The notes: generated from the sequence alone by a model not told the origin. A DNA stretch of 64,000 nt from Sipunculus nudus (GCA_026874595.1 CM049314.1:15740729-15804728); one strand, 5' to 3'; shown: positions 35,695 to 48,279, numbered from the stretch's first letter. A program made the numbers and translations.

Positions 35695-36660
35695 ATGACC
35701 AGAGGTAAACGTACTGGGAAAAAGACGTCGCAATCAGTTGGTGATATGGACAAATATGTGGAGAAGGACACCGAAAAACAAGCAGCAGGTAGGCCTTCTC
35801 AGATAACACAAGAGACAAGCAATATGGACGGTACCCAGGACTTAAATGCGCAGTTGCAAACTGCTCTTGCTGAAATTAAATTAGTACTGAGCTCTAACAG
35901 AGAGATCAAAGACCAAATTGAAAATATGCACACAGACTTAAAGAAACAACTAGACGATTTGTCAACAGAGCAATCGAACATAAAACAAAACATCCAAGGT
36001 CTTGAAAATAATCTAGAGTCCCTGGATAAATCTGTTGATAGTCTGAAAGGGCAGAAAGATCAGCTTGTTAGTGAGGTTGCAGAACTAAGAAAAGAAATGA
36101 CAGAATTACAGAATCAAAATAAGGAGAAGGAATTACTGATAAATAAACTTCAGGAACAAATATCATTTGAACTAAATAAACAAGAAAGATACCTAAGAGA
36201 ATGGAATCTGAGAATTGTGGGAGTAGGGGAGATAGGGGATATAGAAAACTGTAAAAATACAGCTGCCAGAATCATATCTCAAAATAAACTGGTAAATATG
36301 AGTGAGGATGAGGTGAAAAAAGCCATAGAGACGGCTCACAGATCTGGAAAGAAGGGCACACGGCCACGGCATATCGTAGTGAGGTTGCACAACAGACCAC
36401 TAAGAAATGAAATTATCGTAGGGAGCAAAACAAAACTGAAAAACAAAAGCATTCGAATAGTCGAAGATTTAATGTTGAAAGACCTGCTGTTAAAACAAAG
36501 GGCTAAACCGCAAATGGCCGTTGCCTATAACGACGGTGATCGAGTAAGGTTCTGGCGTGGACGGCTCTACGTCAACGGCAAGCCGGTACCCATTCAGGAT
36601 CCAGCCCCTCGCTCGATCCACGAGAGATCAGCAGCACAAAGCGACACAACAACAGACTGA
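35695..36660 (+). CDS. LINE ORF1, coiled-coil RNA-binding protein
   Basis: The ORF has 321 codons from ATG 35695. The frame is open 14 codons further up, but only with a TTG start. The N-terminus is basic and polar (MTRGKRTGKKTSQS). A long heptad-rich coiled coil follows at about residues 55-165 (LKKQLDDLSTEQSNIKQNIQ and similar). Next comes an RRM-like segment (NLRIVGVGE, about 180-260) and a basic C-terminal domain with RFWRGRLYVNGKPV. This is the L1 ORF1p/Transposase_22 layout: trimerising coiled coil, RRM and CTD. ORF1p coats LINE RNA as a chaperone. No stop or frameshift was seen. It is followed by about 1 kb before ORF2 and read in a different frame. Confidence 0.85.
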   Translation: MTRGKRTGKKTSQSVGDMDKYVEKDTEKQAAGRPSQITQETSNMDGTQDLNAQLQTALAEIKLVLSSNREIKDQIENMHTDLKKQLDDLSTEQSNIKQNIQGLENNLESLDKSVDSLKGQKDQLVSEVAELRKEMTELQNQNKEKELLINKLQEQISFELNKQERYLREWNLRIVGVGEIGDIENCKNTAARIISQNKLVNMSEDEVKKAIETAHRSGKKGTRPRHIVVRLHNRPLRNEIIVGSKTKLKNKSIRIVEDLMLKDLLLKQRAKPQMAVAYNDGDRVRFWRGRLYVNGKPVPIQDPAPRSIHERSAAQSDTTTD

Positions 36661-37658
36661 CGGCTGTTTTTCCATATCTAATCCATAGGTTTGTGAAGCA
36701 TTCTACCATGACGGAGCTGCCACGTGGTGCACGAACTGCGCATGTGCAGGAGGAGCCACCATTAGTGAGAAACTTTATAGACAGGCGGCGACACTTTCGT
36801 TTATTTAGTGACAAAGCTGATAGGTGGCAGCACATTGAAGTTCAAGGACGTTACTAACCTTGGCGACTCGTAAACATGAGCGAATATGTGGGATGCTGAC
36901 AATGACATGGTTTCTAAAGACTGGATTGTATAGTAAGACTCAGAACGCAGTTAAAGTCATGTGGGGAACTTGTAAGTTTTTAATGTTATATGTAACTATG
37001 TATTTTTTGTTTTATGTTCATACAGTACGAGTCTCGTTAGCTTTAATTATTCCACTCAAGCTTGGATATTACCCTGGCCCTTCTGCACATACAATGTTTA
37101 TAATTATATCAACATCAGTAAGAATAATATTAATAGCATGCAGTAACTCTTACTATCCCAACCAACGGCAATACCATACCTCTGATATTATACATAAAAT
37201 AACCAGAGGATCTAACGTACGATATTTACTGAAATTTACACAGTGTATAATTAAACACAATAGTGATCTGATGATCATATATATCATATTTTTAATTATA
37301 TCAGGATCTGTATTGTGTCACCTCAACTTCCACACGACAGTAATATAACTAATTTTAACATGTCACACTTTACAAATTTAGTCTATTGTTCTGACATAAG
37401 TGTTTATACTACAATTGAAAGATGTACTTTATATCTTTTAGTCGAAATATTGTCTTCTTGTTGGGAGAACAAATGTTTCTTTGGTCAAATAACCGTGCAA
37501 TTTTATGTATTTTCTGCCCATCAGGTGCCTATTTTGTATTGCATAAACAGTTATACCAACTTATTTTCTAAGTCACATGTAAGTGTCATACACAAATTAT
37601 CTCTTCCTTATAGCTGTGAAGCATACCTAATTTTTTCTCTTCTTTTGATATAATTATA
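36661..37658 (+). other. Long LINE inter-ORF region with hydrophobic ORF
   Basis: One kilobase separates ORF1 and ORF2, far more than in vertebrate L1. It contains an open frame at 36860-37348 (162 codons, no ATG at its start) with several hydrophobic stretches (FLMLYVTMYFLFYV; MIIYIIFLIISGSV) and a LKLGYYPGP segment. A second frame of 112 codons (37315-37653) stops just before the ORF2 ATG. Neither has a recognised domain. They may be chance frames in AT-rich leader RNA or a lineage-specific extra protein. Confidence 0.5.
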
Positions 37659-40600
37659 ATGGTGGATTTAAGTATACTTTCTCTCAATGTGAGAGGCTTA
37701 AACAACTACAACAAACGCAGACAGGTGTTTTATTGGCTGCAGCAAAAAGATCATGGAATAATATTTTGGCAGGAAACTCATAGTTCCCCTGCTACCGCTG
37801 CTCAATGGAGAGCAGAATGGGGACACATTTTCATTTTTAATCATGGCAGCTCCAATGCCCGGGGTGTGGCAATTATGATAAAGAACAGAGTGTCACATGA
37901 AATTCATAATGTATACAAAGATGAAGATGGTAGGGTTATTATAATTGACATCACCATTGGGAATGTGCGGTTAAACTTAACAAATATATATGGTCCAAAT
38001 ATAATGAATGTAAAATTTTATTCAAACATTTTTGATAAAATTGAGAACAGCCATAACAACAGTAATGTGATAGGTGGTGATTGGAATATAGTTTTAAATC
38101 CAGCATATGATAGAACAAGTAATTGCACCACAGGAAACCAGGTAATTAAATCAGTTAATGAATGGATGGACGAACTAGATCTGATCGACATATGGCGATA
38201 TCTCAATCCAAAGAAAAAACAGTACACTTGGATGCGTCTAATCCCTAACTATACTGCAAGTAGGTTAGATTATTTTCTATTATCTAGAGATCTAATTAAA
38301 TATACAAAAAGTTCATCAATATTTCCTGGTTTTAAAACTGACCACTCGGCCATCGATATAAATATCACATATTCCAAAAACCGGAGAGGCCCTGGGTTCT
38401 GGAAATTTAATGTTTCTCTATTAAATGACGAAGAATTCGTGAAGAAAATTAAAAACTGTATACAGACAACAGTCGAAGAAAATAAAGATGCGAATCCATC
38501 CTTGTTATGGGACACCATAAAAATGGCAATAAGAAGAACAAGTATTAGTCATGGTATCATAAAGCGGAAACACATTAAAAATCAGATATCTGAATTAGAA
38601 CAAGATTTGATAAAATTAAAAAATGCTAATATTCAGAATGAAGACACACAAAAGGAAGTTAAAGAATTAGAAAAAAAGCTTAATAAATTCATAGAAGAAA
38701 AAACTAAAGGTGCTATTATTAGAAGTAAAATCAGATGGTATGGAGAAGGTGAGAAATCAACAAAATATTTTTTTAATTTGGAAAAACGTAACTTTAATAA
38801 AAAAGTGATGAGCAATTTGAACATAAACGGTAATATAATATCAGATCCAAATGAGATACTACAGGAAGAAAAGTACTTTTATGAAAAACTTTATACATCA
38901 GATAAAACGCATAACATCAGCAATCTTTTTTCTTTTATAAAAAAATATAATTTACAAGTTAAGAAAGTACAAAAGATTACATGGCCAACAGAATTGACAG
39001 AAAATGAATTGTTCAATAGCTTAAAATCTTTTTCGAATGGTAAATCGCCTGGATCTGATGGCCTACAAGCAGAATTTTATAAATATTTTTGGAGCGATCT
39101 TAAAAAGTACTTTACGAATGCCCTCAATTATAGTTTTAGAACTGGTTCATTATCGATAACACAAAGACAGGGAATAATTAGCCTATTGCCTAAAAAAGGG
39201 AAAAACCTTCAATACTTGAAAAACTGGCGGCCACTGACACTACTAAATTGTGATTACAAGATAATTTCAAAAACTATTGCAAATAGGATAAAACAAATAA
39301 TTAAACAATTAGTTGATGATGACCAGACTGGATTTATCAAAGGGAGGTATATAGGAGAAAATATTAATAAAGTGCTTACTCTAATAGACCATGTAAAGTA
39401 TAATAATCAAAAAGCCTTTCTTATGACAATCGATTTTGAAAAAGCCTTCGATTTTTTAGAATGGGACTATATATATACAGCTTTGGAAATTATGAACATT
39501 GACAAAAATATAATATCAATGATAAAAACTCTTTATCATAACATAAGCAGCTGTGTGACTAATAATGGATATTTCTCTGAATTTTTTTCAGTATCTAGAG
39601 GAGTACGTCAAGGGTGTCCTGTTTCTCCATATTTATTTGTACTTTGTGTGGAGTTATTGGCTGATGCAGTGAGAGCAAATAAGAAAATAAAAGGTATTAA
39701 TATTCAAAATAATATGATTAAAATTGCACAATATGCAGATGATACCATTTTATTAGTAACAGATACTGAAAGTATGAAAGAAGCACTCCATACTTTAAAG
39801 GAATTCAGTATGTTTTCTGGTTTGAGGATTAACCTAGATAAAACAACAATAATGCCCCTTAAAAAGGGCAATTATGTAGAAGATGATGAAGTAAAAAAAC
39901 TAAATCTTAAATGGTCTAATGAACAGGTCAGTGTATTAGGAATAACTATCACTCCATCATCGCAAAATATAATTAATATTAATTACTTACCAAAAATAGA
40001 AAAAATAAAAAATTTAATAACTGTGTGGTCTCAGAGAAAACTGACCCCAATTGGAAGGATAACAATAACAAAAAGTTTAATAATTTCTCAATTTATTTAT
40101 CTTTTACCAGTCCTTCCAAACCCTCCGAAAGAAATCTATAGTCAGGTTGAGAAAATGTTATTCAGATTTATTTGGGGTTATGGAAGAGAACTGGTGAAGA
40201 GAAACACATTAATTTCTGCTCCCAAAAATGGGGGATTGAACATGATACATTTATTAACCCAAAGTACAGCACTAAAAATCTCATGGATTAAAAGGTTGAT
40301 AAGCAAATCTGAGAATAATGCATAGAGGCAATTTGTTTTGTCCTATTTAAAATTGGGTACCCATTCTTTTCGTTGTAACGTTGCACCAGAGGATATAAAA
40401 CACATATTGAATAAGCCTTCAACATTCTGGGAAGATGTAATGTTCCAGTGGTGTTACTATAACCATAAAGCTCCGTTAAATTATGCTGATATTATGTCAC
40501 AATTTCTTTGGTTTAATTCATATATCAAGAGAGGGAGACAGATAATATTTATAAAGAAACTCTACTCAGCAGGGGTTTTATATATCTCAGACTTGGTCAC

Positions 40601-41420
40601 AAAAATAGGAAATAATATCTCATGGTTAAGTCACCATGCATTTTGTAGAAAATATAAAGTGCACATTGATTTTGTAAGCTATAATGGTTTACTTCGCTCC
40701 ATCCCTCTTAGCTGGAAAAATATTATCAAGCAACACCATGAACAAAACCAGGTAAAACAACATGTTTTCAAAATAGACAATCTTATGACAATGGAAAGAC
40801 CTGTCAAGTTAACTTATAATGATTTAATAATGCAGAAAGCAGTATTGCCTGGAAAAATCACTGCCAAATGGAAGGCAGAGTTAGATCTAGATTCAGATGT
40901 CAATGTTTATAAGGGCTTTAAACACATTTATTTTTCAACCATATCAGTTCCACTCAGATATTTTCAATTCCGGTTACTACATCGCTGTGTAACTCTGAAT
41001 CCTTTTTTACATAAAATTAACAAAATTGATTCAGCTGAATGCACTTTTTGTAAAAATGAAAAAGAATCTCTGTTGCATTTATTCTGGGATTGTCCATTTT
41101 CCAAATATTTATGGAATGAAATAATTAAACAATTAAAACTATTCGGCTTTTTAGACAATTCTTTTCAGTTGACAGCTGAAACTGCAATGCTGGGATGTTA
41201 TGATAATGACTCGATAAACCTACTGACTCTACTAGTAAAGAGACATATATATGTGAGCAGATGCAATAAACAAAAACCAACAGCTGTGACTCTGAAAGAA
41301 TTCATCAGTGAAATACATACAGTAGAAAAATATATAGCTGTCAGCAAAAACAAACTGGATCACCACGAGAAAAAGTGGTCACCAATGAAATGTTTTATTT
41401 CTCATACTCTACAAACTTAG
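37659..41420 (+). pseudogene. LINE ORF2 endonuclease/reverse transcriptase, one in-frame stop
   Basis: The 1253-codon frame runs from ATG 37659 to TAG 41418-41420, interrupted by TAG at 40323-40325 (codon 889). The APE endonuclease occupies about residues 1-235, with N10, E39, YGPN at 111-114, D141/N143 (GGDWN), SRLDYFL at 201-207 and D228-H229. The reverse transcriptase occupies about 440-720, with KSPGSDG, LKNWRPLTLLN, catalytic D592 in IDFEKAFD, RQGCPVSPYLF, and YADD at 692-695. A C-terminal CCHC (C-x2-C-x7-H-x4-C near 1128) resembles zf-RVT in Tx1/L1 LINEs. The stop lies after the RT domain, so the 888-residue product keeps endonuclease and RT but loses the C-terminal region. The stop could be a single mutation or a sequencing error. 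Confidence 0.9.
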
Positions 41421-42155
41421 TTTCAATTCAACTAAAATTTGCTATTCTTTCATTTTTTTTTAGTTTATCATATTTTTAGTATATCCTTAATTAAAATTGA
41501 GTATTTTGTTTAAATATTTTATTTAACTGAGACACAGATATACTAGTATTATCATCATGAGATTGTGTGGGGTTTTACAAATATTACATTCATCTATCTG
41601 CAGAAAACAGCCTTTGATGTTAATTATTAAGCATGCGTTTTTGTTTTCATACTGTACACAGTTAAAAAGATCATCACTATAAATCTATACAGCGCTGTTC
41701 AGGAGAAACCATTACGTTCTTTAACATACTTGATCATAATTTTTATAAACAACTATAATCCAATTCATGATGAATGTTAGGTATCCTGATCAGAGACTTT
41801 AGATATAAAAATAATATTATCCAGGTGTATTATGTAGAAGAATTATATTGAATGTCGCAAGTTGTATACTGTCTTTATGTTTTTGTTATATGTATTCTTT
41901 TGTAAATTAATACAGAACACATATTCTTGGACATATTGGATCATAGTATTATTAACAACTATAATCAAATTCATGATGGACATGATGTTAGGTATCCGGA
42001 ACAGAGACTTTTGATTTAAGAATAATACGATCCAGATTTATTATGCAGAAGTAATATATTTTATGTTGTATGTTGTATGTTGTATACTGTCTTTATGTTA
42101 TTGTTTTATGTATTTTTGGTTTAATAAAAAAAAAAAATAATAATAAAAAAAAAAA
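41421..42155 (+). other. LINE 3'UTR with tandem duplication and A-rich tail
   Basis: A segment of about 207 bp is present twice. ATCATAATTTTTATAAACAA at about 41733 matches ATCATAGTATTATTAACAAC at about 41940. Both continue through TTAGGTATCC, CAGAGACTTT, TTATG(T/C)AGAAG and TATACTGTCTTTATGTT. The copies differ by substitutions and small indels, so the duplication is old relative to the insertion. The tail is A/AAT-rich at 42122-42155. Confidence 0.8.
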
Positions 42156-42171
42156 AATATTGAGTAGAAGG
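42156..42171 (+). repeat. LINE target-site duplication, 3' copy
   Basis: AATATTGAGTAGAAGG directly follows the A-rich tail and is identical to 35582-35597. Confidence 0.93.
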
Positions 42172-42979
42172 TACTCGTTCACATTAAGCCGTATTTAGTC
42201 ATGTTAATGAATAAAATTTGCCACTAAAGTAGTGAACATAGCCGCTAGGGTTGCGCCACCTTGTAATTGTATGAAAGACTAAATCTGTGAAATCATGACG
42301 CGCCAAACGATGTATGATTGGCTAATGATGACGTGAGTTTTGAATATATTTGAAAGGTCGCAGTTCATTTTGGGGCCAAAGTGCCTTAAAACAGTGGAAT
42401 ATTATGTTTTGCTTCAGATTTTAACTGTGAGAAACTGAATACGGTTCCTTCTTCCACCTGTATGGAAGTAATTAGCAACATATATAAACGGCATTCAAAT
42501 TATTCTGGGCACATCCCTGCCTTTGATACTGAAACAAGGGGGCTACCTACAAGCGTCCCTTGTTGGTTGAGCAGGTGATTACGACTCGACTTTTAATTAA
42601 CAGGAGTAAGATACCCTTATCAAGACAGTTTCCCTAAACAAACTTAATATACCGTTTTGTAGTTACAGGTTGGTTTCTCTACACACCTTAATAACATTTG
42701 AGTTGTTTTTAATGAGCCTCGGCCCTGAACTAATTACAGCCAGCGGGGTCAATGTTCCCGCAGGCGTCGGCTCAGCCGTCTGTGAATGTTCGAACATGCG
42801 ATATCCGGACAGAGAAATAGGAGACCCAGATAACAGTGAAATCACCGGTAAATGAAACTATTTTTGATAATGAAATATACTACTAAACCAATGATAGAGC
42901 ACGAAAAAGGAACCCCGTGAAACTTTTAAAAATATAAAAACCGCGAAAATTCAGCCCCGCCAATATAAAGGCAACCACA

Positions 42980-43118
<139 letters not shown>

Positions 43119-43289
43119 CTTTAATTGGAAGAAAATTTGAAGAGCCTAGAACCCCCAGGCAAATATTCTGGACGTTCCCATCTAAGTTTAGAGCGTCCCA
43201 TAGGAAATGATCAGTGTCCAATTTTTAAGGGTTACTTCAAATTGAATCTTTTTCATATTTAATGAAATTATCATATTTCTATATATAAA

Positions 43290-44293
43290 TAGACATTTTT
43301 AGCGAACCTGTGAGCTTATGTGATGGTGTGGCATCATCTGGCATCTGTACCTTAACCCATACTATCTTGAAAACAGCAGGAGTTAGCATCACCAAATTTT
43401 ATGCAAAAAATTAGTCATCTAAAAAACTCTATGTCAGATCTTGCCTATTTTTGGCCAACTGCATTTTCTTAGATTTTATAGGGAATAAGCTAAAAAGCTT
43501 TAAAAATTTTCTACTTCGACTGTCCAGCCAAATTGTCCAATATTTCACAGAAATTATCTCTGGAACAGTCTCTCTGAATGGTTCCAGTTCGGTGATTTTT
43601 CGCTGAGTTACAGGAAGTTGAACTTAGTCATCTGTCCAAAAAAGCATACTAAAATTACAATCTCAGAAACGGCTGGAGCTATCATCACCAAATTTTATGC
43701 CAATGTTGGTCACATGAGTCATATCTGAAATTGAGGTGTTGGTGCCACCACCTGCATTGGCCTTTTTTGTACAGGGGTCATCAGTGCCTGTATCATACTG
43801 AGTGCTACAAAAAACTTCTTCTCTGAAACCATATGGCCAAATTGTTTAATATTGCACAGAAATGATCCTAGGGTAGTGTTTTCTGAAGTTTGTTCAAATG
43901 GTCTCAGTTCAGTGACTTTTGGCCAAATTATGGGAAGCTGAATTTAGTCATATGCCATAACAACCCATTTTAGCTCAGTGGCTACAAAGATCTTCTCAAC
44001 AAAAACCACTGTGCCAAATTCTTAAATCTCACACATTAATTATCCTTAGATGTTGATAATTCAAGTTTGTTCAAATGGTTTTGGTTCAGTGATTTTTGGC
44101 AGAGTTACAGGAAGCTGAACTTAGCCAGTTTGCTGATCTTCCTATATGAGTTATAAACCTGCAAAACCTTTTCTGACTGATGCTACTGAAGCCAGTTTGT
44201 TTAATATTTTACAAGAATAATTCTAATGATAATTGTCTTTAATGGTTCCACATGAAGGACTTTTGGCTGAATTATGGAGACTGAATTGAGTCA
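43290..44293. repeat. Dispersed subrepeat module, family H
   Basis: It carries GATGGTGTGGCATCATCTGG, AACAGCAGGAGTTAGCATCA and CAGTTCAGTGA(C/T)TTTTGGC, then runs into the hairpin at 44294. A related copy with ATGGTGTGGCATTGTCTGGT is at about 50005-50700. Internal modules of about 300 bp recur. It is non-coding. Confidence 0.6.
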
Positions 44294-47200
44294 TTTTTAG
44301 CTCAGCTGACTTTAAGTCATCTGAGCTGTAGTCGTTGTCCTTTGTCTGGCATGCCGACCGTCCGTCCGTTAACAGGGCACGTTTTGAAACTGTTGGACCT
44401 ATGAATCCAAAATTCTGCAAACCAATAGATGTCCCCAAAATCTCCTACCATACAGAAAATTGGGTCATTAGGACTTCGTTCCTTCGAGATATTAAGGAAA
44501 AACCTCCGTTTTCCTTAAAAAAGCCATTGTTTCACTTCAAGGCTGCTTAATATCAAAACCACTGATCAATTTTTGATCATATTTATTCTTCCATACATTT
44601 TCTATGCACATACCAAAATTTAGGTCAGTATTGGATATTATTTTGAAGTTATGGACCCAAATATAATGCAATTTTTTTTTAAAATCAGGAAATATATTTG
44701 CTCACTTAACATGAGAATTGCTGAAGCTGGAGACTTTTTTTCAGGAATATAACTTTATTTAATCAAGATTCAATTGTTTACCCCACATTAGATCTCAATT
44801 TTACAATTTTTTAAGTTATTAGCATAAATAAAAATCAATACCTTAAATTTTGTCCAACTTCGGCAATGGCACGTTTTTTCCCTGTAAGCACTGTTGATTT
44901 AATTTTCACAGCATATATACATAAGGATTTAATCTTTTAAAATCTGAAAATTCAAAGTAATTGCTTGAAAAGAGTAGCTTTTATTCAAGTTTTCATACAC
45001 CATATCAAGTGTTGTATACATCTAACCCACCTAGTAGTACAGCCTTCACTTGCATTAAGTAACCCCCCCCCCCCCCCCCAGGCAGCTTGCCTTGGCTCAG
45101 CTTGGCCACTACTAGCAGGCTTCCCCTCTGCCCTGCACCCCCCCCCCAGATGGTGCATTAACTAGATGAATGTTATTAATTTCCTATTTTATTTTATTCT
45201 TGGCTATGCTACATTTTAGATTTTGTATTGTACCACCAGGGTTACAATGATTAAAGTGCACATTTAATTGTGTCCACAAAGTGGTGTATTGCTATGAAAG
45301 TGTGGATGTTCATCAGATAAGTAGTGCTTTACTTCAGAAAACTTCACCAGGTGTGAAATTGACTATTAATATCAGTAATAAATTATAGCTGAGATTGTAA
45401 TTAGCATAATGATATTGTTTGTCCCTCATTCAACCAACAATGTGTAATGTTTATTTGAAAAGATGTTTTTATTTTATCAAATTTACTGAATCTTTTATTT
45501 TATTTCGGTGAATAAAATTAAGCATGTACTGAAAACTCCAATGTGCAAAACTTTTTAATAGGGATTCAAGGAATAATCTTGTAGATGCCATGTTGTGGCA
45601 TTATTGTATCCGCCAAAACAGAGTTTGCGGATACTATGTTTTCAGCTGCACGCCGCCGCCGCCGCGTAGGTGTCCGGAGAACTCCTCCGTAACCACTGGG
45701 CGGAATTTTACGAAACCCGGGATTTTGTTCGGGTCACATGTGAACTGCTGCGCCCCGATTTTGTTTTGACCTCTGACCTTTCCTCTGCACTCTGTGTCCG
45801 TTTGTGCGTCTGTTTCCACACATAAACCCACATATCTCGGGAACCGTTTGACGGATCAGGAAAATTTTTTTGCACAAATGTAGCCCTTGGAGAGCTTTAT
45901 AACATACACAAAAAATGGTGGCGCCACCTGCTACCATTTTTGCACAGCTCCCGTCTGTTTGTCTGCCATGGGATAAAATCACTCATATCTCTGCAGTGAT
46001 TTGACTAATTCATCTGAAATTCGGCATGCGTATACATCCTGGATAGCTTTTCTGAATTTATGACAGGTGGCGCCACCTACATTCACGTTTACGCTGCAGA
46101 CATCCAAGCTCATATCTCGGGAACCGGTTGACCGATTGGGCCAAAATTTTGCATGTGTATAGATCTCACATAGCTCTTTATCATACACAAAAGTGGTGGC
46201 TCCACCTGCAGCCATTTTTGCACAGCTCCCGTTCTGTATGTCTGCCATGGGATAAAATCACTCATATCTCGGCAGTGGTTTGACATATCTGCCTGAAATT
46301 TTGCAGGTTTATACATCCCCGACAGCTCTCTTGATTTTATGACAGGTGGCGCCACCTGCATTCTAGTTTATGCAGCAGACATCCAAGCTCATATCTTGGG
46401 AACCGTTTGACCGAATGGGCCAAAGTTTTGCATGTGTATAGTTCTCACATAGCTCTTTATCATACGCAAAACTGGTGGCGCCACCTTCAACCATTTTTGC
46501 ACAGCGTCCATCTGTTTGTCTGCCACAGGCTAAAATCACTCATAAACATATAGTGTTTTGACTTATCTGCCTCAAATTTTGCATATGTATACAACTTGGA
46601 TAGCTTTCTGGATTTTGTGGTAGGTGGCGCAACCTACATACACCATTTGGCTGCAGACATCCATGCTAATATGCAACACTTCACTCTATTTCCCCTTGCC
46701 ACTCAATCCATGCCTCACTTCACCCGTTCCACTCTGATTTAGGCGGATACATGTAGTCGCTTGTCGTTAGTTCTAGTTGTTATTGTTTTCACTGTATCTC
46801 CTTAATTGTAATGCTGTTTCCACTCTGATATGCAAAAACTTTCATTGAAAAAGTAATTTAAGGTCAAGGTGTAATCCAGAAAATGCAATGTTGTGTAATG
46901 TAGCATTTTTAAAGAAATCAATTTTCTTTTAAATGATTTTAACAAATATAAGTGAACCCATCAGTATGCTTAAATTTATAAAATATGAAGCACATTATGG
47001 ATAAATAAAGACACAATTAAAAATTGTGAAATCTAAATCAGGTATTTTTTTTTATATATTTATTGTTTTGCAGATTTAAAAGATATATTATTGTAGTAAA
47101 AAATTAATAAATGTTACATTTGTATGCATGATGTGGTGTTATCGGACAAGATTGAGATTTATGATGATGCAATTGAGAATTATGAATTAACTTTTATATT

Positions 47201-47750
47201 CAGATATATATGTTATATTGGAAATGTATAGAAATATAAACTTAGTTAAAAAAAATTGATGTGATGAAAAAATGAGGATTTAATATAAACATTTGTTCAT
47301 TATTTTCCTGCCTCAGCAGAATTTGAGATCAGGCTTTGTTTGCCCTGTTTTATGTTGTTAATTGGTTATATTTCAACTGTATACATTTCATAAAAAAAAC
47401 ATATATATTTAATAATAAATATTTAAAAAAAAATAGATTCAATTGAACAAATGTGTAAACTACTGAAATGTCAACAGTTAATCAAAAAGCCAACTAATGA
47501 TCATGGTAATAGTACAGATCATTTGTACACAAACTGCTCACATGCTTCAGTTTCAACATTAGGAAACACATGGTCAGGTCACAAAATATTTTTTGCAACA
47601 ATTTCTTGCTCATCAATACAACCAGTCATATAAACCAACCATGGCCTTTATTACCTCTTCCTCTTACACTTTATCTCCATTTGATATTATTTTAGATTTT
47701 TACCTTTAAGGTCAACGTCAGCTGAGCACAGTGACCCATGGGTCCCTTGT
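44294..47750 (-). mobile_element. Family A element, reverse, interrupted by family G
   Basis: It starts TTTTTAGCTCAGCTGACTTT with its partner arm and ends GTGACCCATGGGTCCCTTGT, the inverse of the 14911 left end. The block 44330-45600 mirrors the element at 19195-22342, and 46760-47750 mirrors 14911-15850. Poly-C lies at about 45062-45079. Between them sits a separate repeat, 45606-46753. It is located in UVRAG intron 2. Confidence 0.72.
45606..46753. mobile_element. Family G element nested in family A
   Basis: The left end TGTATCCGCCAAAACAGAG pairs with the right end (reverse complement TGTATCCGCCTAAATCAGAG). The interior has at least three tandem modules of about 180-300 bp with CA(G)GTGGCGCCACCT, CATATCTCGG(G/C)A and GAAATTTTGCA. 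It includes a short (GCC)n run at about 45652-45664. No ORF of known function was found. Confidence 0.68.
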
Positions 47751-48279
47751 TACCATATATCTTAGCTGTGTGATGCTGTTACATCTGACCTGGCACCAGC
47801 ATCTATTACATCATGCCCTTAGACATTTAGATTTCAGGTTGACTGTGGTTAATATTGACAAGAATGTTTATTCTTCATACCAAGCAGTGTTACAATCATG
47901 GATATTCAGCTCTCTGTGGCTATATAAAGACAACTGTTCATGGATTATAAATGATTGGTATCCAACTCAACTTAATTCAATAATTTGCCATCAATGAGAT
48001 GTATCTGTATAATAATTTTGCATTCAGTATGCATCTGTAATAATTTTCATATAATCCTGATTTCTTTTTTTATAAAAAGTCAGCTGAAAAGCATTTTCTA
48101 TTTGGAAAATTTATTTTAAAGTTATTTCAAGTAGGGACCACTTTTGTGTACAGATGGCAGCACTTGGTTTACCATTGGCAGATTGCCAGTGCCTTGATGT
48201 TGGCCATTAGCCAAGATGATGTTAGCTCTATAAATAGTTTTGGCTCAGTTTGGAAGAAGTACAGCTAGGTATAGATCAA
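47751..48279. other. No feature recognised
   Basis: Intronic sequence of UVRAG. An 88-codon ORF at 47731-47997 begins in repeat sequence and has no domain. Confidence 0.4.

Larger units (their letters stand above)
35598..42155 (+). mobile_element. Near full-length L1/Tx1-like non-LTR retrotransposon
   Basis: The 6.56-kb element has a short 5'UTR, ORF1, an unusual inter-ORF of about 1 kb, ORF2 (APE endonuclease, reverse transcriptase, C-terminal CCHC), a 3'UTR of about 0.73 kb and an A-rich tail (TTTAATAAAA, then mixed A/AAT). A 16-bp TSD flanks it. The order and domains are those of L1/Tx1-type LINEs, and a 16-bp TSD fits target-primed reverse transcription. It is in UVRAG intron 2, in the same orientation as the gene. 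A perfect TSD and long open frames argue for a young insertion. One in-frame stop in ORF2 is the only obvious coding lesion. Confidence 0.93.

Noticed and set aside
36572-36835. Minus-strand ORF over the ORF1 end
   Set aside because: It is a shadow of LINE ORF1 and the following leader.
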